From: Pseudomonas sp. BN411
GTDB lineage: Bacteria > Pseudomonadota > Gammaproteobacteria > Pseudomonadales > Pseudomonadaceae
Assembly (NCBI RefSeq): GCF_029871235.1
Contig: NZ_SSOM01000080.1
Coordinates: forward strand, 248,152-312,151
Direction of reading: 5' to 3'
Length of the DNA: 64,000 nucleotides
Shown here: piece by piece, positions 18,990 to 28,067 of the stretch
How the letters are laid out: the number at the start of each line of letters is the position of its first letter
Numbering within the stretch: the stretch's first letter is position 1
Made by a program: the position numbers and the translations under genes
Notes under the pieces: generated by a model
The model's input: only the letters and a program-made list of their open reading frames with translations
Database searches by the model: none
What the model was told of the DNA's origin: nothing

Positions 18990-19151
18990 TTACGCGATGA
19001 ACAGCCCATCAGGCTCCATCGCAACTCCAGCGTTAGTCAGCTCACGGGCGTCAAAGGTTCGGTCAGGCCAAATGCTCGACGACGTGGGCCTGGCGATCAT
19101 ATAGGAAGGGTTGTGGCCGAGAAATCGACAGATACGAACAGGCCCGCACAT
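18990..19151 (-). CDS. Possible small ORF or gene remnant
   Basis: A 53-codon frame (starts MCGPVRICRF) whose C-terminal half, around DRTFDARELTNAG and ending MEPDGLFIA, looks protein-like in composition. No clear ribosome site precedes the ATG, so it may be the tail of a broken gene. It lies at the edge of the accessory patch beyond ugd. Function unknown. Confidence 0.3.
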   Translation of the reverse strand: MCGPVRICRFLGHNPSYMIARPTSSSIWPDRTFDARELTNAGVAMEPDGLFIA

Positions 19152-19735
19152 GGCGGGCCTGGAATTCGTAGTAGGTGGCCGGTGCTGGTTTCCGGCTTAC
19201 GAGGTTTATCGGGAATCTGACAGAAGCAAGTCACTCTTCTGCTTCACACGGCGTAAGGGCTGGATTTCATCGGGGAAATCTTTCTAACCGTGTACCCTTC
19301 GGAGCGCGCCCCACGTTTCCTCGCTATCCGCTTGCGCATCAGTCTGCGTATCCACCTACTGATATTGAGGCTAGCAAAGCCCTTCGCCACGGCCAGCGCA
19401 TTTTTAGACCGATTTCTTTCAGCGAAAAGACAAGCTGGAACCGAACGCACTCAGCCTCTCGACTGCTTGAGGGCCGGGCGCGCCCGAGCAATCGCGCAGA
19501 TCACGAATCTACTCGAACAATGGCTCACAAGCGCTTGATTTTAATGGTTCATGAGCGAGGCTAGAACTTACCATCTGAAGTCCGCACATTTACTGACTTC
19601 ACTATTAGTCACCTACCACTCCGTATCCCTAAACGTATTCCTAAATCTGGAAGTGCCCTTGGGATCTATATCTGTCTAGTCCTGCTTCTCCCGGTAATGG
19701 CAGAATGCCGCGAATTTTCTGACAAGGAGGTCGCC
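19152..19735. other. Accessory intergenic region without a confident gene
   Basis: About 580 bp of lower-GC DNA. Short frames exist on both strands (for example 19290-19538 on the plus strand), but none has a clear ribosome site or recognisable motif. An AGGCCCGC / GCGGGCCT hairpin lies at its left edge (about 19139-19161). A tandem 12-mer, CGTATCCCTAAA then CGTATTCCTAAA, lies at 19622-19645. Confidence 0.6.
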
Positions 19736-20254
19736 GTGCGCGCCATTTCCCTCGCTCTGCTCTCGCTGACCGCGGCCCTTACCATGACTGGCTGCACCAA
19801 CCGTATCGCCGACCTGACTGTCGCCAGCACCAAGAACTTCAATATGAACTCGACCGCGCTCGAAACCGGCCGGCGCGTCGAAGGCACAGACACGATCGCC
19901 GTCGTGCTTCTCCCCCTGGGCGAACCGAACATTAAGGAAGCCATCGACCGCGCAGTTGAAAAAGAGCGCTGCGCTGTTGGCCTGTCCAACGTGGTGATCG
20001 ATCAGGAGTTCTTCATCTTCCTAGTCGGCTACGTGAAGCTCAACGTGGAAGGCAACCTGATCCTGGACCGAGCCCTGCCAGGCTGTGGTGGCGTGGCCGA
20101 TCAGGGCTACCGGCCGGCCCCTGCCCAAGGCGCCCAGGCTCCTGCGCCCTCTTACAGTGCGCAGGAGCAGCAACTTCAGCAACTTCAGCAGCGACAGGGC
20201 AGCCTGAGCTACGAGGAGTATCAGCGGCGGTACCGGGAGATTGTGGGGCAGTGA
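19736..20254 (+). CDS. Lipoprotein with SHOCT-like C-terminal tail
   Basis: A GTG start is chosen because AAGGAGG lies 5 bases before it. The product is 172 residues with a lipoprotein signal (hydrophobic LSLTAALT, lipobox MTGC, Cys at about 20). The mature part has an unrecognised domain, a Pro/Ala and Gln-rich linker, and a final tail LSYEEYQRRYREIVGQ. That tail recurs exactly in the lipoprotein at 55442. The tail resembles SHOCT-type short C-terminal modules (helix, G-L-(S/T)-x-E-E-(Y/F)). It is followed at once by the DUF3800 gene. Function unknown. Confidence 0.75.
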   Translation: MRAISLALLSLTAALTMTGCTNRIADLTVASTKNFNMNSTALETGRRVEGTDTIAVVLLPLGEPNIKEAIDRAVEKERCAVGLSNVVIDQEFFIFLVGYVKLNVEGNLILDRALPGCGGVADQGYRPAPAQGAQAPAPSYSAQEQQLQQLQQRQGSLSYEEYQRRYREIVGQ

Positions 20255-20255
20255 G

Positions 20256-20984
20256 ATGAGAGCTGGGGCGTTCGAGAACCACAGCGAGTGGATCGTTTTT
20301 GTCGATGAAAGCGGCGACCACAGCCTCACGTCGATTGACGAGACCTATCCGATCTTCGCCCTCACTTTCTGCGTTATTCGCAAAGCGGAATACATCGAAC
20401 GACTCACGCCCAGGGTGAGAGCGCTGAAGTTCGACCTGTTCGGACACGACCTAGTGATCTTTCACGAGGCGGAAATCGTTCGCAAAAAAGGAGCCTTCGC
20501 CCAACTCGGCAAAGAGGCGCGCGAACATCTTCTGGAGCAACTGTCGCAGATAATGGCTGAGACGGATTTCTCGATCTTCGCCATCATTATCGACAAGAAG
20601 CTCCATAAGCAGCGCTACGCCGAGCCTGAGCACCCTTATCACTTGGCCATGCAGTTCGGGCTAGAGCGGATCTACAAATTTCTGTCGGCCTGCGGGCAAG
20701 AAAAGAGGGACACGCACTTTATCTTTGAAGCGCGGGGCTCGAAGGAAGATAAGGAACTGGAACTGGCGTTCAGGCGCGTTTGTGATGGCGCCAATTGGGG
20801 ACAAAGAGTCTATCCGTTCAAGATCGTGATCGCTGACAAGAAGACCAATTCAGAGGGCCTGCAGGTGGCTGACCTGACGGCACGTCCGATCGGTCTGTCA
20901 GTGCTGCGCCCAGACCAAGCGAACCGCGCATACGACATCCTGAAGCCCAAGCTAGGCAAGTACGGACGCAAGGTTTTTCCATAG
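20256..20984 (+). CDS. DUF3800 domain protein
   Basis: A 242-residue protein with the DUF3800 pattern: N-terminal FVDESGDHS (acidic pair at about 17-18), a central acidic/His strand (HEAEIVRKKGAF) and the C-terminal LQVADLTARP. The acidic residues suggest an RNase H-like, metal-dependent fold, but no activity is established to my knowledge. Such genes are frequent in prophages and islands. The ATG at 20256 starts one base after the lipoprotein stop, so the two are a translationally linked pair. Confidence 0.8.
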   Translation: MRAGAFENHSEWIVFVDESGDHSLTSIDETYPIFALTFCVIRKAEYIERLTPRVRALKFDLFGHDLVIFHEAEIVRKKGAFAQLGKEAREHLLEQLSQIMAETDFSIFAIIIDKKLHKQRYAEPEHPYHLAMQFGLERIYKFLSACGQEKRDTHFIFEARGSKEDKELELAFRRVCDGANWGQRVYPFKIVIADKKTNSEGLQVADLTARPIGLSVLRPDQANRAYDILKPKLGKYGRKVFP

Positions 20985-21363
20985 CCCCAAAAAGCGAAAG
21001 GCCCCTGAGTCAATGTCTCAGAGGCCTAGCGCCGGCCGCGTAGTCGCAACCCATTTATCTTGCCTGCATCTGCAAGCTGCTTGAGCGGATTAAAGCAAGA
21101 TTCCTTTCCTTTGAATAGTGCCACAATGCAATCAATTTCACCCTTCCGAGTGAATCCCTACACATTCCGCCATCGAGCGGGGCTTCTCATTTCTGCTCTT
21201 TCCAACTGGAGCACCGGAACCGTCCGATAGCGCCAGCTCGGCGCCCTGCCCTACTCTGCCCCTGAGGAAAGCCCGCCGAGTGCGGGCTTTCTCGTTTCTG
21301 GCTGCCCTTCCCTCCCGCCATTGCACTGGATAGCATTGCGCCACCAATGCATGGAGCACCTTC
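20985..21363. other. Intergenic region with two hairpins
   Basis: No gene seen. A hairpin at 20999-21027 (AGGCCCCTGAG / CTCAGAGGCCT) follows the DUF3800 gene and may end its transcript. A terminator-like hairpin GAAAGCCCGC / GCGGGCTTTC lies at 21267-21291, followed by T-rich sequence. Confidence 0.6.
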
Positions 21364-21837
21364 ATGGCACGACGCCGCCCCCTCACTTTCCAGACCTGGG
21401 CCCTTGGCCTGGTTGGCACCATCATCACCGCCCTTGTTGTCTACTACGCACGCGTGGCGATCATCGAACAGATGGGCCAGCGGCAGATTGCGCACACTCA
21501 AGCCGCTCTTCAAAAGCGGCAGGAACAGCAGGCCCAGCAGGTTGCTGCTCGTGCCCAACCGGCTCTACAGCGCCAACATCGCCAGACCATGTCGTCAGAA
21601 GAAGCCAAACGCCAGGCCGCCGCAGATTCACGGCGGGCAGTGGAAGCCCAGCGCGCTCGTATCGATGAGCAGCGCCAGCACGACGCCGCCTGGGAGAGCT
21701 TCTACAAGCCAATGCGTGGCTGCGACAACTGGCAAAGTGACTCTCACATGGTCGAGTGCCAGAACCACAAGCTGCGCGCCAAGCGTGAGTTCGAGCAGAA
21801 GTGGGCTGCTGGTGAATTCAACCAACCCAAGGGGTGA
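21364..21837 (+). CDS. Hypothetical membrane-anchored coiled-coil protein
   Basis: A 157-residue protein with one N-terminal membrane segment (about 12-32, LGLVGTIITALVVYYARVAI). A long Gln/Arg/Ala-rich helix likely to be a coiled coil follows (about 35-105), then a C-terminal Cys-containing part (RGCDNW, VECQNHK). No domain recognised. It sits in the accessory patch next to the 21840 gene. Confidence 0.6.
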   Translation: MARRRPLTFQTWALGLVGTIITALVVYYARVAIIEQMGQRQIAHTQAALQKRQEQQAQQVAARAQPALQRQHRQTMSSEEAKRQAAADSRRAVEAQRARIDEQRQHDAAWESFYKPMRGCDNWQSDSHMVECQNHKLRAKREFEQKWAAGEFNQPKG

Positions 21838-21839
21838 GC

Positions 21840-22034
21840 ATGCTTGATGCTCTGATCGATCTCTTCGTCAATGACCTGTGCTATCGCCTCGGACACCGAA
21901 TATTCGGAGTTCTGTCGCGCGGTCGATTCCCTGGCCGGAGCAGCTACTGGTTCGGGCTGTGCCTCGCGACCGGCAGCGCAGCGATCATCGCTGCTCTAGC
22001 GTTGGGGATCTATCTCGTATCGAGACTGCACTAA
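21840..22034 (+). CDS. Small hypothetical membrane protein
   Basis: A 64-residue protein with one C-terminal hydrophobic helix (about 39-62, LATGSAAIIAALALGIYLVS). The ATG at 21840 has AAGGGG upstream; a GTG two codons earlier overlaps the previous stop. It is read with the 21364 gene. A GCCCCGC...GCGGGACTTTT hairpin at 22038-22061 probably terminates the pair. Confidence 0.5.
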   Translation: MLDALIDLFVNDLCYRLGHRIFGVLSRGRFPGRSSYWFGLCLATGSAAIIAALALGIYLVSRLH

Positions 22035-22202
22035 GTAGCCCCGCCACCGAGCGGGACTTTTCATTCTCCAGGACCTGCCAACGTCGAACAGTTTGTAATT
22101 TCTGTCCCGAGGCTTGGCGGCCTCGCACTTGGGATCCGTCAGGGGCGTTACAGTGCACGCCATGGGAATACGTTCTCCTTGCCGAATCGGCGTACCTCGA
22201 TT

Positions 22203-22225
22203 CGTATTCCTAAAACAGGAATACG
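22203..22225. repeat. Hairpin carrying the repeated 12-mer CGTATTCCTAAA
   Basis: CGTATTCC-TAAAACA-GGAATACG has a perfect 8-bp stem. Its left part repeats the 12-mer at 19634-19645 exactly. It lies about 100 bp from the 3' end of tRNA-Leu. Confidence 0.6.
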
Positions 22226-22323
22226 CACAGAGATGGGGAGACGAACAGAAACGACAAGGACGGCTTAAAGTGCCGTCCTAGAAGGCTTTCGTAGACTTCT
22301 AGAGGCCCACGAAAACTGTTGAA

Positions 22324-22409
22324 TGGTGCCCGGAGCGGGACTCGAACCCGCAAGCCCAAAGGGCGAAGCATTTTAAGTGCTCTGCGTATACCGATTTCGC
22401 CATCCGGGC
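22324..22409 (-). tRNA. tRNA-Leu (anticodon UAA)
   Basis: The minus-strand sequence begins GCCCGGATGGCG and ends in the complementary acceptor TCCGGGC plus A and an encoded CCA (22324-22326). The anticodon loop CTTAAAA gives UAA. A long variable arm is present, as expected for a class II leucine tRNA, and the T-loop GGTTCGAGTCC is intact. Confidence 0.97.
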
Positions 22410-22546
22410 TGGAGGGGCATTGGTGCAGGGCGCTGATTTAAGCCGAAATAAAATTTCGAATCAATCACTTAGGCGACAAACCATGACCAGTTATCACCAC
22501 GCAGGAGGATCGCCCCCTCCCGTGCGGGAGGGGGCGGAAGCTGGCT

Positions 22547-24223
22547 CTATGCTTGGTGGATTTCCCGATCCTTGGTTTCCGGCAACAGGAAAGTGCCAAG
22601 AATGGCCGTCATCACGGCGATGACGATCGGGTACCACAGCCCGTAGTAGATGTCCCCCGTAGCCGCCACCATGGCAAACGCCACCGTGGGCAGGAAGCCG
22701 CCAAACCAGCCGTTGCCGATGTGATACGGCAACGACATGGAGGTGTAGCGGATGCGCGCCGGGAAGAGTTCCACGAGCCAGGCGGCGATCGGCCCGTAAA
22801 CCATGGTCACGTAGATCACCAGGATGGTCAGGAGCAGCAGCACCATCAGGTAATTGGTCTTGGCCGGGTCGGCTTTCTCCGGATAACCGGCTTCTTTCAG
22901 GGCGGTGCCGAGGGTGGCGGTGAAGGCCTCGTTCTGCGTCTTGAAGTCGGCCGCTGGCATGCCGGTGCCGTCAAAGCTCGCAATCACCTTTTCGCCGATC
23001 CGAATCTGCGCCAGGGCGCCTGGCTCGGCCCGTTCGTTCTCGTAGGGGATGGCTTTCTTCGCCAGCAGGCTCTTGGCGAGGTCGCAGGAACTGGTGAATT
23101 TGGCCTTGCCTACCGGGTCGAACTGGAACGAGCACTGGTCAGGGTCGGCCATGACGACGACCGGGTTCAGCTCCTGGGCGACGAACACGTCAGGGTTACC
23201 GTACTCGGTTAGGCCCTTGAAGATCGGGAAATAGGTCAAGGCCGCGAGGATGCAGCCGGCCATGACGATCTTCTTGCGGCCGATCTTGTCGGAGAGGCTG
23301 CCGAAGAGGATGAAGAACGGCGTACCAAGCAGCAGCGAACCGGCAATCAGCAGGTTTGCCGTCTGCGCGTCGATCTTCAGCGTCTGCAGCAGGAAGAACA
23401 GCGCGTAGAACTGGCCGGTGTACCAGACCACGGCCTGGCCGGCGGTGCCGCCGAGCAGGGACATGATCACCACCTTGAGGTTGTCCCAGCGGGCGAAGGA
23501 TTCGGTCAGCGGCGCCTTGCAGGCCTTGCCTTCGGCCTTCATTTTCTTGAACACCGGCGACTCGTTGAGCTGCAGGCGGATGTAGACCGAGACGATCAGC
23601 AGCAGGATCGACAGCAGGAACGGAATCCGCCAGCCCCAGGCCTCGAACGCTTCGGTGCCGAGCACGGTGCGACAGGTGAGGATCACCAGCAGCGAGAGGA
23701 ACAGGCCGAGGGTCGCGGTGGTCTGGATCCACGAGGTGAAGAAGCCGCGCTTGCCTGGCGGCGCATGCTCGGCCACGTAGGTCGCCGCGCCGCCGTATTC
23801 ACCACCCAGCGCCAGGCCTTGCAGCAGGCGCAGGCTGATCAGGATGATCGGCGCCGCGACGCCGATGGTCGCGTAGCCGGGCAAGAAGCCCACCACGGCG
23901 GTGGAGATACCCATGATCACGATGGTGATGAGGAAGGTGTACTTGCGCCCGATCATGTCGCCCAGTCGGCCGAACACGATGGCGCCGAAGGGGCGAACGG
24001 CGAAGCCCGCGGCGAAGGCCAGCAGAGCGAAGATGAAGGAAGTGGTCTCGTTGACGCCGACGAAGAAGTGCTTTGCGATGATCGCGGCGAGAGAACCGTA
24101 TAGGTAGAAGTCGTACCACTCGAAAACGGTGCCCAGGGAGGAAGCGAAAATGACCTTCCGCTCCTCTTTGGTTATCCCGCGGTTGGGCGCACTCCCCGCG
24201 GATGTACCGACGATTACCGCCAT
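22547..24223 (-). CDS. MHS-family MFS transporter
   Basis: A 558-residue major facilitator of the metabolite:H+ symporter type. It has the N-terminal SLGTVFEWYDFYLYGSLA, the loop GRLGDMIGRKYTF between helices 2 and 3, RLLQGLALGGEYGGAA, and a second GSLSDKIGRKK loop. A polar stretch of about 110 residues (about 345-455), with several Asp/Cys and no membrane segment, is inserted in the C-terminal half and makes the protein longer than usual. Substrates of the family are carboxylates and zwitterions such as proline betaine or alpha-ketoglutarate. The neighbouring betaine-type locus makes such a role plausible but unproven. Confidence 0.9.
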   Translation of the reverse strand: MAVIVGTSAGSAPNRGITKEERKVIFASSLGTVFEWYDFYLYGSLAAIIAKHFFVGVNETTSFIFALLAFAAGFAVRPFGAIVFGRLGDMIGRKYTFLITIVIMGISTAVVGFLPGYATIGVAAPIILISLRLLQGLALGGEYGGAATYVAEHAPPGKRGFFTSWIQTTATLGLFLSLLVILTCRTVLGTEAFEAWGWRIPFLLSILLLIVSVYIRLQLNESPVFKKMKAEGKACKAPLTESFARWDNLKVVIMSLLGGTAGQAVVWYTGQFYALFFLLQTLKIDAQTANLLIAGSLLLGTPFFILFGSLSDKIGRKKIVMAGCILAALTYFPIFKGLTEYGNPDVFVAQELNPVVVMADPDQCSFQFDPVGKAKFTSSCDLAKSLLAKKAIPYENERAEPGALAQIRIGEKVIASFDGTGMPAADFKTQNEAFTATLGTALKEAGYPEKADPAKTNYLMVLLLLTILVIYVTMVYGPIAAWLVELFPARIRYTSMSLPYHIGNGWFGGFLPTVAFAMVAATGDIYYGLWYPIVIAVMTAILGTFLLPETKDREIHQA

Positions 24224-24447
24224 GAGTATTCTCCGTCTTGTTATTCAAGGCCGGAGTACATGACTACCGTTACCGTACCCAGGCCCCAGGGGGCTGAAGT
24301 GATCGGATCACAGCCTGCGCGAAGCACGTTGAACGGTTGACCCACGCTTATCGCTGCAAGTTTCCATTAAAGAATAATCGCCCGTGCAGGGATATCCACT
24401 TGCCATCATGGATCATGACGGGCTGGGGGTTGTTGGCAGCGGCCGGA

Positions 24448-25485
24448 TCAGACCTTGAAGTGAGTACGCGTGCGGAACTGCCCCGGTGAAATGTCGAATT
24501 TCTCGCGGAAACAGCGGTGGAAGTGCGGCAGCGTGGCGAAGCCGCTGGCGACGGCGATCTCGATCAGGGACTTGTTGGTGTGCTGCAGCAACTGGCGCGC
24601 GTGGGTGAGCCGCAGTTCCAGGTAGTAGCGTGGGGGCGTCGCCTTCACATGGCGCCGGAACAAGCGCTCCAGGTGCCGACGGGAGATGCGCGCGTAGCGG
24701 GCGATCTCGTTGATCTCGATGGGGTCTTCGATGTTGCTGTGCATCAGCTCCAACGCGAGCTTGAGGGTTCTGGGCAGAGTCGGATCGAAGTCGATCGAAA
24801 CCACCGAGACGTCAACGATTTCCCGCATTTTGTCGCAACCCAGCACCTCCTCGACCGCGTCCACGAGTTCCTGACCCGCGCTGTGCTTGACCACTTCGAG
24901 CATCATGTCGAGCGAACTGTTGGCACCGGCACAGCTGATCCGTTTGCGGTCCAGCACGTGGGAATGGCTGGTCACCGTCACCTTAGGAAAGAGCTCCGAC
25001 ATCATGGCCCGGCCATCCGGGTGGAATGCACAGTCATGGCCATCCAGCACGCCCGCGTCAGCCAGGAAGTAACAGCCGTTCCAGAGACCGCCAAGCACGG
25101 AACCCGCCGCATCGGCATGGCGCAGTTTGGTCCGCAGGAGGGGATCGGTTTCGAGGCGGACTCGGAATCCGCCACACACGACGATGATGTCCTGCTGCCT
25201 TTCGTCCAGCTCGGCCAGGGGGCAGTCGGTAGCGATGGCGATCCCGAGGTCGCTCAGCACCAGGTTGTTCTCGCCGCCGACCACCTGAACCTCGAACACC
25301 GGCATCGAACTCATCAGGTTGGCGGTGACCAGCGCATCCACCGCGCCGGTGAACGCCATCATCGAAAAGTGCTCGCGCAGGATGAAGGACACACGGCGAA
25401 CCGGCACCGTCAGCCCAGCACGACTGGCCCTGTCCAGGTGGGCCAGGTTCTTGCTCTTCAAGACACTTTCGAATGACGTTCTCAT
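24448..25485 (-). CDS. GlxA-type AraC-family transcriptional regulator
   Basis: A 345-residue regulator with an N-terminal DJ-1/PfpI-like domain (about 30-200, including VVCGGFRV and GLWNGCYFLADAG) and a C-terminal AraC double helix-turn-helix (SRRHLERLFRRHV and LIEIAVASGFATLPHFHRCF). This architecture is shared by GbdR, CdhR and ArgR, which sense betaine, carnitine and arginine. It ends the minus-strand run that includes the betaine-type importer, so it is the likely activator of this locus. A GTG four codons upstream is an alternative start; no strong ribosome site was seen. Confidence 0.9.
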   Translation of the reverse strand: MRTSFESVLKSKNLAHLDRASRAGLTVPVRRVSFILREHFSMMAFTGAVDALVTANLMSSMPVFEVQVVGGENNLVLSDLGIAIATDCPLAELDERQQDIIVVCGGFRVRLETDPLLRTKLRHADAAGSVLGGLWNGCYFLADAGVLDGHDCAFHPDGRAMMSELFPKVTVTSHSHVLDRKRISCAGANSSLDMMLEVVKHSAGQELVDAVEEVLGCDKMREIVDVSVVSIDFDPTLPRTLKLALELMHSNIEDPIEINEIARYARISRRHLERLFRRHVKATPPRYYLELRLTHARQLLQHTNKSLIEIAVASGFATLPHFHRCFREKFDISPGQFRTRTHFKV

Positions 25486-25557
25486 CGCTCGACTCACAGC
25501 AGTTCTGCGGGTTGCCGCCGGAGCCCGATTCCAGGCTCCGGTGGGCTGAGGCCCTTC

Positions 25558-26910
25558 CTACGAGGCGCTGACGGCCGTTGCGCCGAACAGCAGCGCAAAC
25601 AGCTTCGCACAGTCCGGGCTGCCGGGCAGTGCCGCAACCGCCTCTTCGATAGCCCGCCGCGACTCCACCCCCAGGCTGATGCCCGCCAGCAGGTCGAACT
25701 TCGCCAGGAACTCCGCCCGGCTCATGGCTGTTTCCGGGTCGCCCTTGGCCGCGGTGATGGGGCTGCTGAACGTCTGCCCATCCTTGAGCCATACCAGGAC
25801 GCGCGAAAGGATTTCGTTGGGGAAACGCGCGGAGAGTTCGTCGCTTTCGACAATTTCAATGCGTTGGCTGACCGCCAGGATATCGGGCGCATGGATGGCG
25901 TCGCCCGTCACTTCCAGCGGGCCGACCTGGCCGCGCACCACCAGGGCCGCCAGCGGGAACGCCAGCGCGTACTGGGCCTCGTCGGCGTTGGCCGGCGTAT
26001 GCCCCTGCAGGCGCATGGATTCATGGAAGGTCTGCACCTGGATCAGCTCGACGTTCTGGCCACGGATTTGCGGATGCTCGGCCATCAGCGCGGTCATGGC
26101 GGTCAGGGCCGGCTGGGCCCAGCGGCAAACAGGCCAGGGCTTGAAGTACTGGGCGTCGATTTCCCAACGCTCGCCCAGGTTGCACCAGTGGCTGGCCACT
26201 GCCGTCGCTTCCACGGATACGGCCGGTGCACCGGTAACGCCGGCCTCTGCCAGCAGCAGGGCATTCACGCCGGCGAAGGCCCCTGCCCCATGGGCATCGC
26301 GCAGCATCGAGGGATAGTCCACCAGGCGCATCATCGGGCAGCGCGGACCGAAGTATTCGGCAATGCCCAGGGCATGGCGGAAGCGCTCCTCATCGAGGCC
26401 CAGCAGGCGTGCGCCACCGCAGACGACACCTATCCCGGAGAACGCGCCGGACGCGTGATATTCGGGTGCGGTCGCCATCAGCGCGGCGCCAGCACGCAGG
26501 GCGGTCTCGTAGCCGATGCAGATGGCGCTGAGCAGCTCTTCCCCGCTGATGGCCCTGCCCTGTTCCCGGCAGGCATCGGCCAATGCCAGCAAGGCCGGCA
26601 CCACGGTCGCCCCGGCATGGCCCTTGGAGGTGAAGTGACCTTCATGGGCATCCAGGCTGTCCACGCTGAAGCCCCCTGCCCAGGCGGCCCCCAACGGATG
26701 GACCGCGCGCCCGTCGAAGAGCAGGCGGCTGGCGAGCCGCGTGGCCGGATAGTGCTCCAGGGCGTAATGCTTGAGTGCCTGGCTGGTGTGGTTGTCGCGG
26801 GCGCCGGCGGCGACGCCGAGGATATCCAGCAGACAGGTCTGCAGCAGTTCCCGGGTGTGGGACGGCGCCTGACTGAAACGGAAATCACGGACGAACGAAT
26901 AGAGCGACAT
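25558..26910 (-). CDS. MmgE/PrpD family protein
   Basis: A 450-residue member of the MmgE/PrpD family (2-methylcitrate dehydratase-like). It has the N-terminal helical domain (ILGVAAGA, DAHEGHFTSKGHAGATVVPALLALA), the AYFKPWPVCRW-type active-site region (present as QYFKPWPVCRW), and a C-terminal domain. Family enzymes dehydrate or isomerise carboxylic acids or epimerise small acids. No prpB/prpC genes are nearby, so methylcitrate metabolism is unlikely. It lies 73 bp after the periplasmic binding protein gene, in the same run. Confidence 0.88.
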   Translation of the reverse strand: MSLYSFVRDFRFSQAPSHTRELLQTCLLDILGVAAGARDNHTSQALKHYALEHYPATRLASRLLFDGRAVHPLGAAWAGGFSVDSLDAHEGHFTSKGHAGATVVPALLALADACREQGRAISGEELLSAICIGYETALRAGAALMATAPEYHASGAFSGIGVVCGGARLLGLDEERFRHALGIAEYFGPRCPMMRLVDYPSMLRDAHGAGAFAGVNALLLAEAGVTGAPAVSVEATAVASHWCNLGERWEIDAQYFKPWPVCRWAQPALTAMTALMAEHPQIRGQNVELIQVQTFHESMRLQGHTPANADEAQYALAFPLAALVVRGQVGPLEVTGDAIHAPDILAVSQRIEIVESDELSARFPNEILSRVLVWLKDGQTFSSPITAAKGDPETAMSRAEFLAKFDLLAGISLGVESRRAIEEAVAALPGSPDCAKLFALLFGATAVSAS

Positions 26911-26983
26911 GTGGACACTCCACAATCGGGTTCTGTCGGGTTGAAGGAATGGGGTGCCCGCTACGGGGCACCCGCTGCCTGTG

Positions 26984-28012
26984 TTACTTGGACGCCTGGG
27001 CGGCGGCGGCGCGGGAAGCCTGGATCCAGGTATCGAACTGCTGGCGGTGCGCGGTGACCCACTCCTTGGCATGACGCTGGATGTCGGCGGGCTTCTTCTC
27101 GCCCTGCTGCATCTTCAGGTTCTGTGCGCTCTCGTCGTCGGTGCTGATCTGCACCAGCGAGAGGAACTTCACAGCCGCCGGATTCTTCTCGGCGAAGTCC
27201 TTGTTCAGCACGGCCACGACCTTGTCCACGGCAAACCCGAGGTTCTTGCCCTTGTACATGGTGTCCACGTCGTTGTTGCCATCCGGCAGGTCGGTCTTCG
27301 GCACTTCCAGCCAGACCACGTCCGTGTTCTCGACCAGCACGCTGGCGATCCACTGCGGCACCCAGGTGAAGTACAGAATCGGCTTGCCTTCCTTGTAGCG
27401 GGTGATGGTGTCGGCCATCAGGGCGAAGTACGAGCCCTGGTTGACGTGCACGCTCTTGTCCAGGTCATACGCCGTCATGTGGTGGGAGATGACCAACTCG
27501 CAACCCCAGCCCGGGTTGCAGCCCGTCAGATCGGCCTTGCCGTCGCCATCGGTGTCGAACAGCTTGGCGATCTCCGGTTTTTTCAGGTCGGTGATGTACT
27601 TGATGTTGTATTGGTCCGCGGTTTTCTTATCGATCAGGTAGCCCTGGCTGACACCCGGCAGGATGTCGCCGGTCTTGACCATCACCTCGTCACCGCCGGC
27701 CTGCTGGTAGAACTTGTCGTGCAGCTTTTCCCACAGGTGCACGGTGAAATCGGCATCGCCATTGGCCAGGGCCACCATCATCACGCCGTACTCGGTTTCC
27801 TTCGGCTCCTGGACGTCGTAGCCCAGTTCACGCAGGCCTTCCATCGCCACCTCGCCGCGGAAGCGCTCTTCGGCGATGGAGGGGAAGATCGGCGTGACTT
27901 CGACGCCCTCGCCGGGCTTGTCGGCCGAAGCGCTGGCACTCAGGGCGGCGACCGTCAGGGACAGGGCGGTGGCGCATTGCAGGAGGCTGCGGGAGAACTT
28001 GGATCGATGCAT
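26984..28012 (-). CDS. Betaine/choline-type ABC transporter substrate-binding protein
   Basis: A 342-residue periplasmic binding protein with a signal peptide (about 1-30, ending ASASA). The mature part is of the OpuAC type and rich in aromatic residues expected to cage a quaternary ammonium group (HLWEKLHDKFY, NPGWGCELV, YFTWVPQWIAS). The start at 28012 is preferred because longer frames overlap the permease gene. With the two genes upstream it completes a glycine betaine/proline-type importer. The exact ligand is unknown. Confidence 0.9.
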   Translation of the reverse strand: MHRSKFSRSLLQCATALSLTVAALSASASADKPGEGVEVTPIFPSIAEERFRGEVAMEGLRELGYDVQEPKETEYGVMMVALANGDADFTVHLWEKLHDKFYQQAGGDEVMVKTGDILPGVSQGYLIDKKTADQYNIKYITDLKKPEIAKLFDTDGDGKADLTGCNPGWGCELVISHHMTAYDLDKSVHVNQGSYFALMADTITRYKEGKPILYFTWVPQWIASVLVENTDVVWLEVPKTDLPDGNNDVDTMYKGKNLGFAVDKVVAVLNKDFAEKNPAAVKFLSLVQISTDDESAQNLKMQQGEKKPADIQRHAKEWVTAHRQQFDTWIQASRAAAAQASK

Positions 28013-28067
28013 CGTCTCGTACCTTTTTGTGGCTTGTTGTCGGGTTCGGCAGATCGAATCAGTCGGC

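Noticed and set aside
22324-22409. Direct duplication of the tRNA-Leu 3' end as an att site within the 19-22 kb patch
   Set aside because: I looked for a second copy of the T-arm/acceptor sequence there and saw none; only the unrelated 12-mer repeats were found.
25558-26910. prpD of the methylcitrate cycle
   Set aside because: No prpB, prpC or acnD genes are nearby, and the gene is embedded with a betaine-type importer.
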